DNA of 64,000 nt, taken from Terriglobales bacterium. Lineage in GTDB: Bacteria > Acidobacteriota > Terriglobia > Terriglobales > Acidobacteriaceae. Shown in pieces: positions 1 through 8,067 of this stretch. The notes beneath the pieces are model-generated. The model saw only the letters and a program-made list of their open reading frames with translations. It did not search any database and was not told the origin of the DNA. The translations under genes and the position numbers were made by a program. Position 1 is the stretch's first letter. Each line of letters opens with the position of its first letter. The stretch spans positions 1 through 64,000 of the forward strand of contig DATHMF010000030.1 of NCBI GenBank assembly GCA_035487355.1. The letters run 5' to 3'.

Positions 1-140
1 GACATGTAAACACCAAGGGCATGGAGGAAAACAAAGGCCCGTGGCGGGGGGGCCGAACTTTTTCGCCAGGGCCTGTTTTGTCAGTTGTGTGAGGGCCGAT
101 TTCGGATCCTCAGTCTTCGGGTCGTCTGCTTTTGGATCGT

Positions 141-875
141 CTAGTTTGGATTTCGGTTCGAACTTGCGGTTTCCACGGTGACAGTCCTCTGGGTGGGCGC
201 GATCTGCAGGGTCCGCAGAATTGCGTCGAGGCGCAGCATGACCCTGTCAGGATTGACTTCTCGTGCCAGGCCATCCTGGTTGCGGGTCTTCACTCCCATC
301 TCGACTTCGTAGCAGGTGCCGTTGCTGTAGGTCTTATACTGGCGGACCTTCGATGCCTCGACGCCGTCTTCGGTCTCGATGTCGATCCAGTCGAAGCCGA
401 CTCCGTTGACGGTGTCTGTCTCGATCTTGCCGCCTTCGAGCACGTGGAACGTCGCTTCGCATTCGGACTCGCTGGCGATCTCCGGATCGAGGCTGAGGGT
501 GAAGTATCCGCTTTCGAAGTCGGTCCCGTCATAGAAGCCCTTGGGAATGTCGATGCGGGCGAGCGTGATCTGGGAGTCGTGACCGTCGGACTTCGGACGC
601 AGCGAGGCGTTGGCGCTGGATTTGGCGATGGTCTTGGCGTTCACAAACGCATACTGCCATGGGTAGACAAACGAGACTCCGTAGTCGCGGCTCTTGTAGG
701 TGACAGGCTTCGGCACAAGCGGCTTCTCGGCGGATGGCGTCCTGGCGTTGGTCGTGGCCAGCGCGGCCGATGGGGCCCAGGCGACGGCAGCGGCCACGAC
801 GGCGAGCGCGGCCAAGAGAGTAATAAGGTTGACTGTACTGATAGATGGCGTGGTGGATGCATCGGACGGTTTCAT
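141..875 (-). CDS. Secreted protein of unknown function
   Basis: The protein is about 244 residues. The chosen ATG at 875 has a strong AGGAGG five bases upstream, better than the earlier in-frame start at 914. A hydrophobic stretch near the N-terminus ending in ALA-type residues (around residues 17-40) looks like a signal peptide, so the protein is probably exported. The remainder is mixed alpha/beta with no motif that I recognise; two Cys residues could form a disulphide. It reads away from the rhomboid gene on the other strand. The function is unknown; that it is a real gene rests on the ribosome-binding site and signal peptide. Confidence 0.75.
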   Translation of the reverse strand: MKPSDASTTPSISTVNLITLLAALAVVAAAVAWAPSAALATTNARTPSAEKPLVPKPVTYKSRDYGVSFVYPWQYAFVNAKTIAKSSANASLRPKSDGHDSQITLARIDIPKGFYDGTDFESGYFTLSLDPEIASESECEATFHVLEGGKIETDTVNGVGFDWIDIETEDGVEASKVRQYKTYSNGTCYEVEMGVKTRNQDGLAREVNPDRVMLRLDAILRTLQIAPTQRTVTVETASSNRNPN

Positions 876-1002
876 AACGGCCTCCTTGGGGCTGCTCGTG
901 GAGGTGCAAAGCACCAGCCAATCGAGGCCGCGTTGATTCTTCGCGACTTAGAGTTTTCTCGAGCCGGCGGCGAGCGTGGACGCCCTGACACAGTGTCTAA
1001 AA

Positions 1003-1154
1003 AACAGCTACAAGCTCCAAGCTGCAAGCTACAAGGGAAAGCAAATAGTCGCCAGCCGCCAGTTGCCAGAAAGCAGTTTCAAGTTTCAGGTTTCGAGTTT
1101 CGAGGAACTGCAGGGGCTGAATGCTGATTGCTGAGTGCTGAATGCTGAATGCTT
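1003..1154. repeat. Degenerate 7-nt tandem repeat tract
   Basis: This non-coding stretch between the secreted protein and the rhomboid gene is made of 7-base units: AGCTACA, AGCTCCA, AGCTGCA near the left end, then CAGTTGC, CAGTTTC, AGGTTTC, GAGTTTC, and GCTGATT, GCTGAGT, GCTGAAT on the right. The unit length is kept while the sequence drifts. The same style recurs in many other gaps of this window. Confidence 0.7.
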
Positions 1155-1156
1155 TC

Positions 1157-1187
1157 CAAATCCGCGCAAATCCGTGAAATCCGCGGT
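1157..1187. repeat. Short repeat with CCGCGGATTT-like units
   Basis: Three spaced copies of a core reading AATCCGCG or AATCCGTG follow each other at about 9-10 bases. The same core recurs at 1973-2003, 3370-3404 and 6526-6555, always outside genes. Confidence 0.5.
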
Positions 1188-1248
1188 TAGCTTTTGCTCT
1201 TGCCTATTATTTATACTTCCCTCGCCCAGCGAACGGAGGAAAAATTAC

Positions 1249-1917
1249 ATGGGAGGCTTGATCCCGCTTGGCGATGCTTCGCGGCGGCCGGTACGCATGC
1301 CTGTCGTCACCGTGCTGATCATCCTGGTGAACGTGTTTGTTTTTGTGCGCGAGCTGTTGCGTGGCGACGCATTCGTGATGCAGTGGTCTGCGATCCCCGC
1401 GCAAATTGTCTCCGGCCATCACTGGATCACGATTCTGACGGCCATGTTCATGCACGGCAGTTGGTCGCACATCATCGGCAACATGGTCTTTCTGTGGGCT
1501 TTCGGCCCTGAGATCGAAGATGCCATGGGCCGATGGCGCTATCCGGTTTTCTACCTGCTGGGCGGCGTGGTCGCCATGCTTGCCCAGGTTGCCGCCGACC
1601 CCCATTCCACGGTCCCTAACCTGGGCGCCAGCGGCGCGATTGCCGCGGTGATGGGCGCGTTTCTGGTCACGTATCCGCGCGATCAGATTCGCTCGGTTTT
1701 GTTCATCTTCATTTTTGCGCGGATCACCTTTATCCCAGCCGTTCTCTTAATCGGTTTCTGGTTCCTCACCCAGCTCTTCAGCGCCGGCTCGGTGGCCCAT
1801 GTACAGACCGGCGGAGTGGCTTACCTGGCGCACGTAGGCGGTTTTATCTTCGGCGCCGCTACTGCGCGCTGGTTTGAAGACCGGCGGCGGATCGCTTTGC
1901 AGCCGACCGTCGACTGA
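1249..1917 (+). CDS. Rhomboid family intramembrane serine protease
   Basis: The 222-residue multi-span membrane protein has the rhomboid signature. GASG holds the presumed nucleophile Ser128, the late-helix His195 (AHVGGF) completes the catalytic pair, and an HxxxN (His74, Asn78) motif stabilises the oxyanion. About six hydrophobic helices are visible, and the domain is minimal with only a short N-terminal tail. The ATG at 1249 is preceded by CGGAGGA at ideal distance; the longer open frame from 1135 runs back into repeats and is unlikely to be translated. Rhomboids cleave transmembrane segments inside the inner membrane; the substrate here is unknown. Confidence 0.92.
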   Translation: MGGLIPLGDASRRPVRMPVVTVLIILVNVFVFVRELLRGDAFVMQWSAIPAQIVSGHHWITILTAMFMHGSWSHIIGNMVFLWAFGPEIEDAMGRWRYPVFYLLGGVVAMLAQVAADPHSTVPNLGASGAIAAVMGAFLVTYPRDQIRSVLFIFIFARITFIPAVLLIGFWFLTQLFSAGSVAHVQTGGVAYLAHVGGFIFGAATARWFEDRRRIALQPTVD

Positions 1918-1920
1918 GGG

Positions 1921-2003
1921 CAGTTGCCAGCTAGCAGTTGCCAGTTGCCAGTCAAAAAGCAAAGGCTTTTCGCCGCGGATTGACGCGGATCAGCGCGGAT
2001 TTC
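1921..2003. repeat. 7-nt tandem repeat followed by CGCGGAT-type repeat
   Basis: From 1921 to 1953 there are units CAGTTGC, CAGCTAG, CAGTTGC, CAGTTGC, CAGTC. From 1973 to 2003 a CGCGGAT core appears three times at 10-base spacing. The remaining bases up to the palindrome at 2112 show no gene. Confidence 0.6.
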
Positions 2004-2111
2004 AATGACGCCGGGTGCCCACTCGCGCGCCAGCGTGTGTGGGATATGTTTCTCTGCTGCGCCTCCAACGGGCCAGATCGAATGATTCAACCATGACGAA
2101 AAAGGTTCAAA

Positions 2112-2163
2112 TGATACCACTCTGATATCAAAATGTTGATTTTCACCAATTGTGCGTCATCAT
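2112..2163 (+). promoter_or_regulatory. Palindromic operator-like site and conserved leader
   Basis: TGATACCACTCTGATATCA (2112-2130) is a 7-5-7 inverted repeat with one mismatch. It is followed by AAATGTT and, 25 bases on, by GTCATCAT (2156-2163). The paralogous gene on the minus strand near 48.4 kb has a perfect version of the palindrome and the same two downstream blocks at nearly the same spacing. This points to a shared control element, probably bound by a dimeric regulator; the regulator is not known. Confidence 0.6.
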
Positions 2164-2205
2164 GGTCCTCAGGTGTCCCTGGAAGGGATACCGGAAAGGA
2201 TATCT

Positions 2206-3156
2206 ATGAAAATCGCAGAGCTTTTTGGAGTAAAAACCAACCCCGGCCAGCAACCCCGTTGCTGCCACAAACGTAATGACGGAACCGAGTGTAAGGCCAA
2301 TCCTCGCAAGGGCAGTCAATATTGCTTCTTCCACGATCCCGCAGTCGAAGAGAAAAGGGCGGCAGCGCGCCGCGCCGGCGGAGTCATCCGCGGTCGCAAC
2401 GCCCAGGCGAATGCCCAGGCCATTCCCGTGCTGGCGGCCTACCTTCTCGCCAAACCCATGGGCGAATCCTCCGGCGTGCGCGAGTTTTTAAACGAAGCCG
2501 CCAGCCAGTTCTGCCAGGGCAAGATTGACTCCCGCGACGCCAACCTCCTCCGCCATTTCGCCCTCGCTGTGCTCCGCACCCTTGAGTCCGACGCGCGCAC
2601 CGAACGCCAGGCCAACCGCGAAGCCGCTCGCCCTGCCAAAAAACAACGTATTGAAAGCGTAAACTTTGTCGTCAGGGATATTGTCACCGGGGAAGTGTTC
2701 GATCCTCACAAGAACACCACCGAAGCCTCTACCCCGAAACCCTTCTCCCCGCTAGGCCAGTCAGACCCAAAGCCAGACGCAAAGCAAGACCAACCGGATC
2801 AAGGCTGGCAGCGGAGCATCAACCCCGCATCCGATGCTAGCGCCCAAGCTCCGGAACAGATGAAAGTTCAGCCACTGGCAAAAGCCTCGCAAAAGAATAA
2901 ACAAAACGAACCCCCATCGAACGGCCACGATGTCATGAACCCGGCCTCGCCTTCCGCGCAGCCCATCTCATCTCCGCCGCAAGAAAATCAACCCGTATAC
3001 CCTCCGGGCCTGGGGCCTCGTTATCTCGCCGTGGCCACGTCCTGCATGCCCTGGTGGAGAAAACAGGGAATCAATCAAGGCTTCGTGACCGGCACGGTTC
3101 CCCGGACTGCCACCAGGCCAGCCCCGGCCACGCGCTTCAGGGGCACAAGGCGGTAG
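2206..3156 (+). CDS. CCCH zinc-finger-like 'CFFHDP' protein
   Basis: The protein is about 316 residues. The N-terminal module reads C-x9-C-x10-C-x2-H (Cys19, Cys29, Cys40, His43, within YCFFHDP), which fits a small zinc site. An amphipathic region with similarity to the second copy at 47796-48368 follows (KIDSRDANLL compares with REIDLRAAKA). The C-terminal half is Pro/Gln/Ser/Lys-rich and probably disordered. The ATG at 2206 has GGAAAGGA upstream. Its N-terminus and leader match the other copy, so the two form a family under common control. The function is unknown; nucleic-acid binding is a guess from the zinc-finger-like module. Confidence 0.7.
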   Translation: MKIAELFGVKTNPGQQPRCCHKRNDGTECKANPRKGSQYCFFHDPAVEEKRAAARRAGGVIRGRNAQANAQAIPVLAAYLLAKPMGESSGVREFLNEAASQFCQGKIDSRDANLLRHFALAVLRTLESDARTERQANREAARPAKKQRIESVNFVVRDIVTGEVFDPHKNTTEASTPKPFSPLGQSDPKPDAKQDQPDQGWQRSINPASDASAQAPEQMKVQPLAKASQKNKQNEPPSNGHDVMNPASPSAQPISSPPQENQPVYPPGLGPRYLAVATSCMPWWRKQGINQGFVTGTVPRTATRPAPATRFRGTRR

Positions 3157-3688
3157 CAGGCACTAAGAGTTTGGAAAGGCATCCCAGGATGCGGGGCTTA
3201 CTCGGAATAGGGTGAGCGCGGAGCGAGCGCCGATGCAGCGCGAGCGGAGCGCGAGGGCGAAGCAGCCTTGTTTTGGCTGCGAAGCCCTTAGAATAATGCC
3301 CTTAGAGGTCTTTGAAAATTCATGAAGGCAGCGCTCACACGACCGCGCAGATAGCTGCGGGTTTGCTTCGATCCGTGTTGATCCGTCCTCATCCGTGGCG
3401 AAAAGGGTTTGCTTTTCCTTGGAGCTTGGAGCTGCGAACTTGGAACTGCCCCTCAGCTAGTCCCCACCCTGACATCAGTTTCCCCCAGCAAATACGCGAT
3501 GATCAGCGCTGTTTTAGAGCTCTGGGCACTAGCTAGCAAGTCCCCACCCCGCGGCTCCGGGTTCTATAAAAACTGCATGGCGCATCACACTTCAAACTGA
3601 AGCGCACCCAAATCTAAACCAACCTTCTTGGCTGAAGTGCGTCCAATAATAGGGAACTTTGCCGTCTTTTTTCCGTATTCTTCTCTAT
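3157..3688. other. Long intergenic stretch with dispersed repeats
   Basis: No gene is supported in this 532-base gap. It contains one copy of an approximately 81-base dispersed repeat (3210-3291, inverted relative to 51896-51976), a CATCCGTG/GATCCGTG decamer-like tract (3370-3404), and a 7-nt repeat patch with GGAGCTT, GGAGCTG units (3419-3450). The rest shows no recognisable signal. Confidence 0.6.
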
Positions 3689-4936
3689 ATGCGGTTACTG
3701 CTTGATATCTTCCTGCAGACCATACGCACCCTCTGGGCGCATAAGCTACGCTCGTTTCTGACTATGTTTGGCATTGCCTGGGGTGTGGGCTCGCTGCTGT
3801 TGCTGGTCGGGGTGGGCGAAGGGTTTCGTTCCGGCCAGAGGCGTGAGCTGAACAATATTGGCGAGAACATCATGTTCATCTTTCCCGGCCGAGTTCCAGC
3901 CGTCCAGGGAAGCCAGATATCCGCCCGGCCTTACCAGTTGACCTACGATGACTATCTTGCCGTGCGTGACGGGGCCAAGGCAGTGCGCTACGTTTCGCCC
4001 ATCCTCTCGCGCGGGGACATCAGCGCGGTCAGCGACTACACCAGCACCAACGGCGAAGTCTTTGGCATCGTGCCTGAGTACAACAAGATCCGCACCATTA
4101 ACATGGGGCCCGGTCGCTGGATCAATGATGAGGATAACGCCCAGCACCGCCGCGTGACCGTGATTGGCTCCGAGATGGGCAGGAACCTTTTTCCCGGACG
4201 CCCCGCGGTGGGCAACACCATCACGCTCAACAATGTGAGTTTTGAAGTTATCGGAGTGCTGGTAAAGATCGGCAAGGAAGGGAACAGCGGCACCAACCTG
4301 CGCTTCTTTGTGCCGGTGAATACCATGCGCGACCTGTTCCGGGTCAAGGGCGACAACAAATACGACGCCATTTCATTCATCAACTACCAGCCGCTCACCA
4401 CAGATGGGCACGAGCTGGCCAAGCAGCAGGTGCATCAGATCATCGCCCAGCGCCACGCCTTCGACTGGCACGATAAAGACGCCTTCGAGGAGTGGGACAC
4501 CATTGAAAACATGAAGACCGTAGGAAAGATCTTCGATGTGATGGATTTGTTCCTGGGCGGCGTGGGCATGGTAACGCTGGGACTGGGCGCTATCGGCATT
4601 ATCAACATCATGCTGGTTTCGGTGACCGAGCGCACCAAAGAAATTGGACTGCGCAAGGCCCTGGGTGCGACCAACAAGAACGTGCTCACGCAGTTTTTCC
4701 TGGAGGGCGCGTTTCTCACGCTGCTGAGTGGAGGCGCGGGATTGGCGGTTGCCGCCGGGATGATGGCGCTGCTTTCCAATCTTCCCCAGCCTGAGGGTTT
4801 TGATACGCCGCAACTGGTGCCCACGTCGGCGGCGCTGGCCATTGCTTCCCTCGCGCTTGCCGGTATTGTTGCCGGGCTGTATCCGGCGCGGAAGGCCGCT
4901 ATGATGACGCCGGTCGAGGCGTTGAGGAGCGAGTAG
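3689..4936 (+). CDS. MacB/FtsX-like ABC permease, type A (copy 1)
   Basis: The membrane protein is about 415 residues. It has an N-terminal transmembrane helix (RSFLTMFGIAWGVGSLLL), a large periplasmic MacB-PCD-like domain, and three C-terminal helices ending in LYPARKAAMMTPVEALRSE, the classic FtsX-family close. The start was placed at ATG 3689 because the copy-2 paralogue at 6672 begins at the equivalent residue; no clear ribosome-binding site is seen. No ATP-binding subunit is encoded next to it. It is closely similar to the gene at 6672 and more distantly to those at 5269 and 8068, so it is part of a duplicated permease pair. Confidence 0.88.
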   Translation: MRLLLDIFLQTIRTLWAHKLRSFLTMFGIAWGVGSLLLLVGVGEGFRSGQRRELNNIGENIMFIFPGRVPAVQGSQISARPYQLTYDDYLAVRDGAKAVRYVSPILSRGDISAVSDYTSTNGEVFGIVPEYNKIRTINMGPGRWINDEDNAQHRRVTVIGSEMGRNLFPGRPAVGNTITLNNVSFEVIGVLVKIGKEGNSGTNLRFFVPVNTMRDLFRVKGDNKYDAISFINYQPLTTDGHELAKQQVHQIIAQRHAFDWHDKDAFEEWDTIENMKTVGKIFDVMDLFLGGVGMVTLGLGAIGIINIMLVSVTERTKEIGLRKALGATNKNVLTQFFLEGAFLTLLSGGAGLAVAAGMMALLSNLPQPEGFDTPQLVPTSAALAIASLALAGIVAGLYPARKAAMMTPVEALRSE

Positions 4937-5268
4937 GGAAGCGAAGTAGGAAGTGCGAAGGAAGAGAGTTAGAAGATTCTTCAGGGAATGCCTTGAGGCA
5001 GCATGGCTACTGAAATATTTTCGGGGTCCTTCGACTCCGCGCCCATCCGCATGGTTTGGGAAAGGCTCTGGCGGCGCTACGCTCAGGATGACACTTCCTG
5101 AAAAGTAAAAGCTATTGGGGATGCGATCAGGGCGAAAGCTGAAAGTAAAAGCTAAAAGCTAAGAGCCAAAAGCTAAGAGCCAAAAGCTAAGAGCTAAAAC
5201 GACCAAACACAGCTAGAAGCTAGGAGCTAGGAGCTTGAAACTAGCAGCTAGCAGCCAGGAGCTAAAAC
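4937..5268. repeat. Repeat-filled spacer (dispersed palindrome plus 7-nt tract)
   Basis: This 332-base gap has no gene. At 5020-5093 lies a dispersed element of the GGGTCCTTCGACTC ... CTCAGGATGACA kind. From 5131 to 5265 there is a long degenerate 7-nt tract: units AAAGCTA, AGAGCCA, AAAGCTA, AGAGCTA, then AGCTAGA, AGCTAGG, AGCTAGC, AGCCAGG. A nearly identical tract precedes the copy-2 type B gene at 7976-8060, so the spacer was duplicated together with the genes. Confidence 0.7.
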
Positions 5269-6513
5269 ATGACCACCGATTTGCTCGAGCAGGCATACAG
5301 TTCGTTGAAGCATAACCGCCGGCGTTCGGCGCTGACCATGCTGGGCATGGCGTGGGGCATTGCTACCGTGGTGCTGCTGCTCTCCTATGGCGCGGGCTTC
5401 GAGCGTGCCATCATGTATTTCTTCTCCAGCTTCGGCTCCAACATGATCGGCGTTTTTCCCGGACGAACCTCGCTCCAGGCTGGTGGAACCAAAGCCGGAG
5501 CGCAGATCCGTTTCAAGATGGAAGACGTGGATGCTCTCACCGCCGAGGTTCCTCTCATCAAACGCATCTCGCCTTTTGTGGACATAAACAACGCCACGGC
5601 GCAATATGACACGCGCAGCGCCATCATCTCCACCAGTGGCGTCTATCCCAGCTATCAGGACATCCGCAATATGACCGTCTCTGAGGGCAGGCTGCTCAAC
5701 GAACAGGATGAACAACAGCATTCGCTCTCTGCCGTCATGGGTTCGGAGCTGAAAGACAAGCTGTTTTCCGGCAAGCCGGCCATTGGGGAAAGCGTGCGCG
5801 TGAATGGCCTCTCCTTTCAAATCGTCGGTGTCTTGCAGCGCAAGGTCACCGACGGCGATGATAACGACAATAACCGCGTCTTTATCCCTTTCAGCACGAT
5901 GGGCCAGATCAAAGACACGCAATACGTGAACGGAATCTTCATGGAATACGAGGGCCCCAACAACGAGAAGGTGGAAAACGCGGTCCGTCAGAGCATGGCG
6001 GCCCACCATAACTTTGATGCTAAGGACAAGCGCGCCATCTTCGTCTGGAACCTCATGCAAGACGTCCAGGAGTTCCGCATCGTGACCACCGGCATCAAGA
6101 TCCTGCTGGCCTTTATCGGCACGCTCACCCTGGGCATCGGCGGCATTGGTCTGATGAACATCATGCTGGTCTCGGTCACGCAGCGCACGCGCGAGATAGG
6201 CGTCGAAAAAGCGCTGGGTGCGCGCAAACGCCACATCCTCTTTCAATTCCTGGCGGAAGCCATGGCCATCACCGCCGCAGGAGGCATTGCCGGCGTGATT
6301 CTGGCCTACATTGTTTCCTGGTGTGTCGGGTCGCTGACTCTGTTTGGCGCTTTCGTGAAAGATGCCGGTGAAGGGGACATCCATTTAAAAATTGATCCCT
6401 CAATCCTGCTGACGGCCACATTGATTCTGGCCTTCGTGGGATTGGTGAGCGGCATGCTCCCCGCCATCAAAGCGGCGCGCATGGATCCTATTGAGGCTTT
6501 ACGCTACGAGTAG
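5269..6513 (+). CDS. MacB/FtsX-like ABC permease, type B (copy 1)
   Basis: The protein has 414 residues with the same architecture as its neighbour: an N-terminal helix (SALTMLGMAWGIATVVLLL), a periplasmic domain, and a C-terminal FtsX core with GIGLMNIMLVSVTQRTREIG and the ending IKAARMDPIEALRYE. It is much closer to the gene at 8068 than to the type A genes. The A and B types alternate, which suggests that A and B assemble as a heterodimer. No ATPase gene is linked; the closest one, at 25.6 kb, belongs to a separate macA/macB operon. Confidence 0.88.
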   Translation: MTTDLLEQAYSSLKHNRRRSALTMLGMAWGIATVVLLLSYGAGFERAIMYFFSSFGSNMIGVFPGRTSLQAGGTKAGAQIRFKMEDVDALTAEVPLIKRISPFVDINNATAQYDTRSAIISTSGVYPSYQDIRNMTVSEGRLLNEQDEQQHSLSAVMGSELKDKLFSGKPAIGESVRVNGLSFQIVGVLQRKVTDGDDNDNNRVFIPFSTMGQIKDTQYVNGIFMEYEGPNNEKVENAVRQSMAAHHNFDAKDKRAIFVWNLMQDVQEFRIVTTGIKILLAFIGTLTLGIGGIGLMNIMLVSVTQRTREIGVEKALGARKRHILFQFLAEAMAITAAGGIAGVILAYIVSWCVGSLTLFGAFVKDAGEGDIHLKIDPSILLTATLILAFVGLVSGMLPAIKAARMDPIEALRYE

Positions 6514-6525
6514 AGTAAAGGCTTA

Positions 6526-6664
6526 CCGCGGATTACACGGATTTGCGCGGATTTCAAAACTTCATTGTTAGAGCACGTCTACACGTCTAATAGAATGACG
6601 CTTAGGGATGAGCATCAGGTAGTCTTTGTAAGACTGAGGACTGAGGACTAACGACTGAGGACTG
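6526..6664. repeat. CGCGGAT-type repeat and 7-nt GACTGAG repeat
   Basis: From 6526 to 6555 a CGCGGAT/CACGGAT core repeats at 10-base spacing. From 6631 to 6664 the units GACTGAG, GACTGAG, GACTAAC, GACTGAG run up to eight bases before the next start codon. No separate promoter is obvious between the two permease genes. Confidence 0.65.
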
Positions 6665-6671
6665 CTGTTTC

Positions 6672-7919
6672 ATGCAGATGCTGCTCGACATCTTTCTGCA
6701 GACGATGCGCACACTTTGGGCGCATAAGCTGCGCTCGTTCCTGACCATGTTCGGTATTGCCTGGGGAGTGGGATCACTTCTGCTGCTGGTGGGCGTGGGC
6801 GAGGGCTTCCGCTCCGGCCAGCAGAAAAACCTGGCGACCGTCGGCCAGGACATCATCTTCGTTTGGTCCGGCCGCATTCCCGCCGTATCCGGACAGCATC
6901 AGGGCATGCGTCCTTACTTTCTTACTTACAAAGACTACCTCGATGTCAAGAATGAAGCGCAACTGGTGCGCTACGTTGTTCCTATCATCAACCGGGGCGA
7001 CCTGCGGGCGATAAGCGATTTTGCCAGCTCCAGCGGGGCGGTGAGCGGCAGCCTTCCCGATTTCAGCAACATTCGTTTCACCCCGATGGGCGAGGGCCGC
7101 TGGTTGAATGACGACGATGTAGCCGAGCACCGCGCTGTCTGTGTGCTCGGGTTTCAGATGATGCGCAACCTCTTTCCCGGAAGGCCGGCTATCGGCAGCA
7201 CCATTCTGCTGAACGGAATCCGCTTTGAAGTGATCGGAGTGCTTTCCAACATCGGACGGCAAGAGAACAACCAGAACAACATGCGCGTCTATATTCCCTT
7301 CAGCACCATGCGAATGTACTTTCCCATGAAGAGCGAGCAGACGCCTGACGATATTTCGGCGCTCAACTTTCGTCCGGTCAGCCGCGAGCAGCATGCCGCG
7401 GCCATCGAAGAGGTGCACAGGATCATCGGCCGCAACCACGGCTTTGATTATCACAACAAAGATGCGTTCGAAGGCTGGGACACCATACAGAGCGAAGAGC
7501 AGGTCGGCAAGATCTTTACCGCCATGGACGTGTTCCTGGGCGGCGTCGGCATGGTCACGCTCATGCTGGGCGCCATTGGCATCATCAACATCATGCTGGT
7601 CTCGGTGACCGAACGGACGCATGAAATCGGTCTCAGGAAGGCGCTGGGCGCGACCAATCGCAATATCATGTCGCAGTTTTTCCTCGAAGGCGCATTTCTT
7701 ACCACACTCAGTGGAGGCATGGGGATCGGGGCCGCGGCTGCTCTGATGGCGGGGCTGGGAATGTTTGAGCCTCCTAACGGCTTTGATCCGCCACACCTGG
7801 TGCCCATGTCGGCGGCGCTGGCGGTGATTTCGCTTTCTGCTGCGGGGATCGTGGCGGGGTTGTATCCTGCGCGCAAAGCCGCGCTGCTTACTCCGGTGGA
7901 GGCGTTGAGAAGGGAATAG
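6672..7919 (+). CDS. MacB/FtsX-like ABC permease, type A (copy 2)
   Basis: The protein has 415 residues. It shares long identical stretches with the gene at 3689, for example LWAHKLRSFLTMFGIAWGVG and FLGGVGMVTL, and ends LYPARKAALLTPVEALRRE. It has one N-terminal and three C-terminal helices around a periplasmic domain. The start ATG at 6672 lies right behind a 7-nt repeat tract and lacks a good ribosome-binding site. It is the first gene of the second A-B pair and probably arose from tandem duplication of the whole pair. The transported substrate cannot be told from sequence. Confidence 0.88.
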   Translation: MQMLLDIFLQTMRTLWAHKLRSFLTMFGIAWGVGSLLLLVGVGEGFRSGQQKNLATVGQDIIFVWSGRIPAVSGQHQGMRPYFLTYKDYLDVKNEAQLVRYVVPIINRGDLRAISDFASSSGAVSGSLPDFSNIRFTPMGEGRWLNDDDVAEHRAVCVLGFQMMRNLFPGRPAIGSTILLNGIRFEVIGVLSNIGRQENNQNNMRVYIPFSTMRMYFPMKSEQTPDDISALNFRPVSREQHAAAIEEVHRIIGRNHGFDYHNKDAFEGWDTIQSEEQVGKIFTAMDVFLGGVGMVTLMLGAIGIINIMLVSVTERTHEIGLRKALGATNRNIMSQFFLEGAFLTTLSGGMGIGAAAALMAGLGMFEPPNGFDPPHLVPMSAALAVISLSAAGIVAGLYPARKAALLTPVEALRRE

Positions 7920-8060
7920 GAAGTATGAAGTACGAAGGAAGAAGGATGAAGCTAAATTCTTATCGCGAGGGAAGGTAAGAGCTAAGAGCCAAAAGCTAAG
8001 AGCCACAAGCTAAGAGCTATCAAGAACCAAACACAGCTAGAAGCTAGCAGCTAGGAGCCG
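7919..8060. repeat. 7-nt repeat tracts in permease spacer
   Basis: Units GAAGTAT, GAAGTAC, GAAGGAA, GAAGGAT occupy 7919-7952. AAAGCTA, AGAGCCA and AGCTAGA, AGCTAGC, AGCTAGG units occupy 7976-8060. The second part resembles the spacer at 5131-5265 in order and wording, including the shared phrase CCAAACACAGCTAGAAGCTA. Confidence 0.65.
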
Positions 8061-8067
8061 CCTTTAG

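Noticed and set aside
132-1127. Long open frame on the plus strand (331 codons)
   Set aside because: It lies opposite the secreted-protein gene and then runs into 7-nt repeats; it has no recognisable domain and no ribosome-binding site.
3440-3600. Possible tRNA-like stretch with GGTTC-like bases
   Set aside because: No cloverleaf with matching acceptor, anticodon and T arms can be formed by eye.
6774-8006. Long minus-strand open frame opposite a permease gene (410 codons)
   Set aside because: It is His/Ala/Arg-rich without any domain and mirrors the permease coding sequence; the same kind of shadow appears at 5248-6384.
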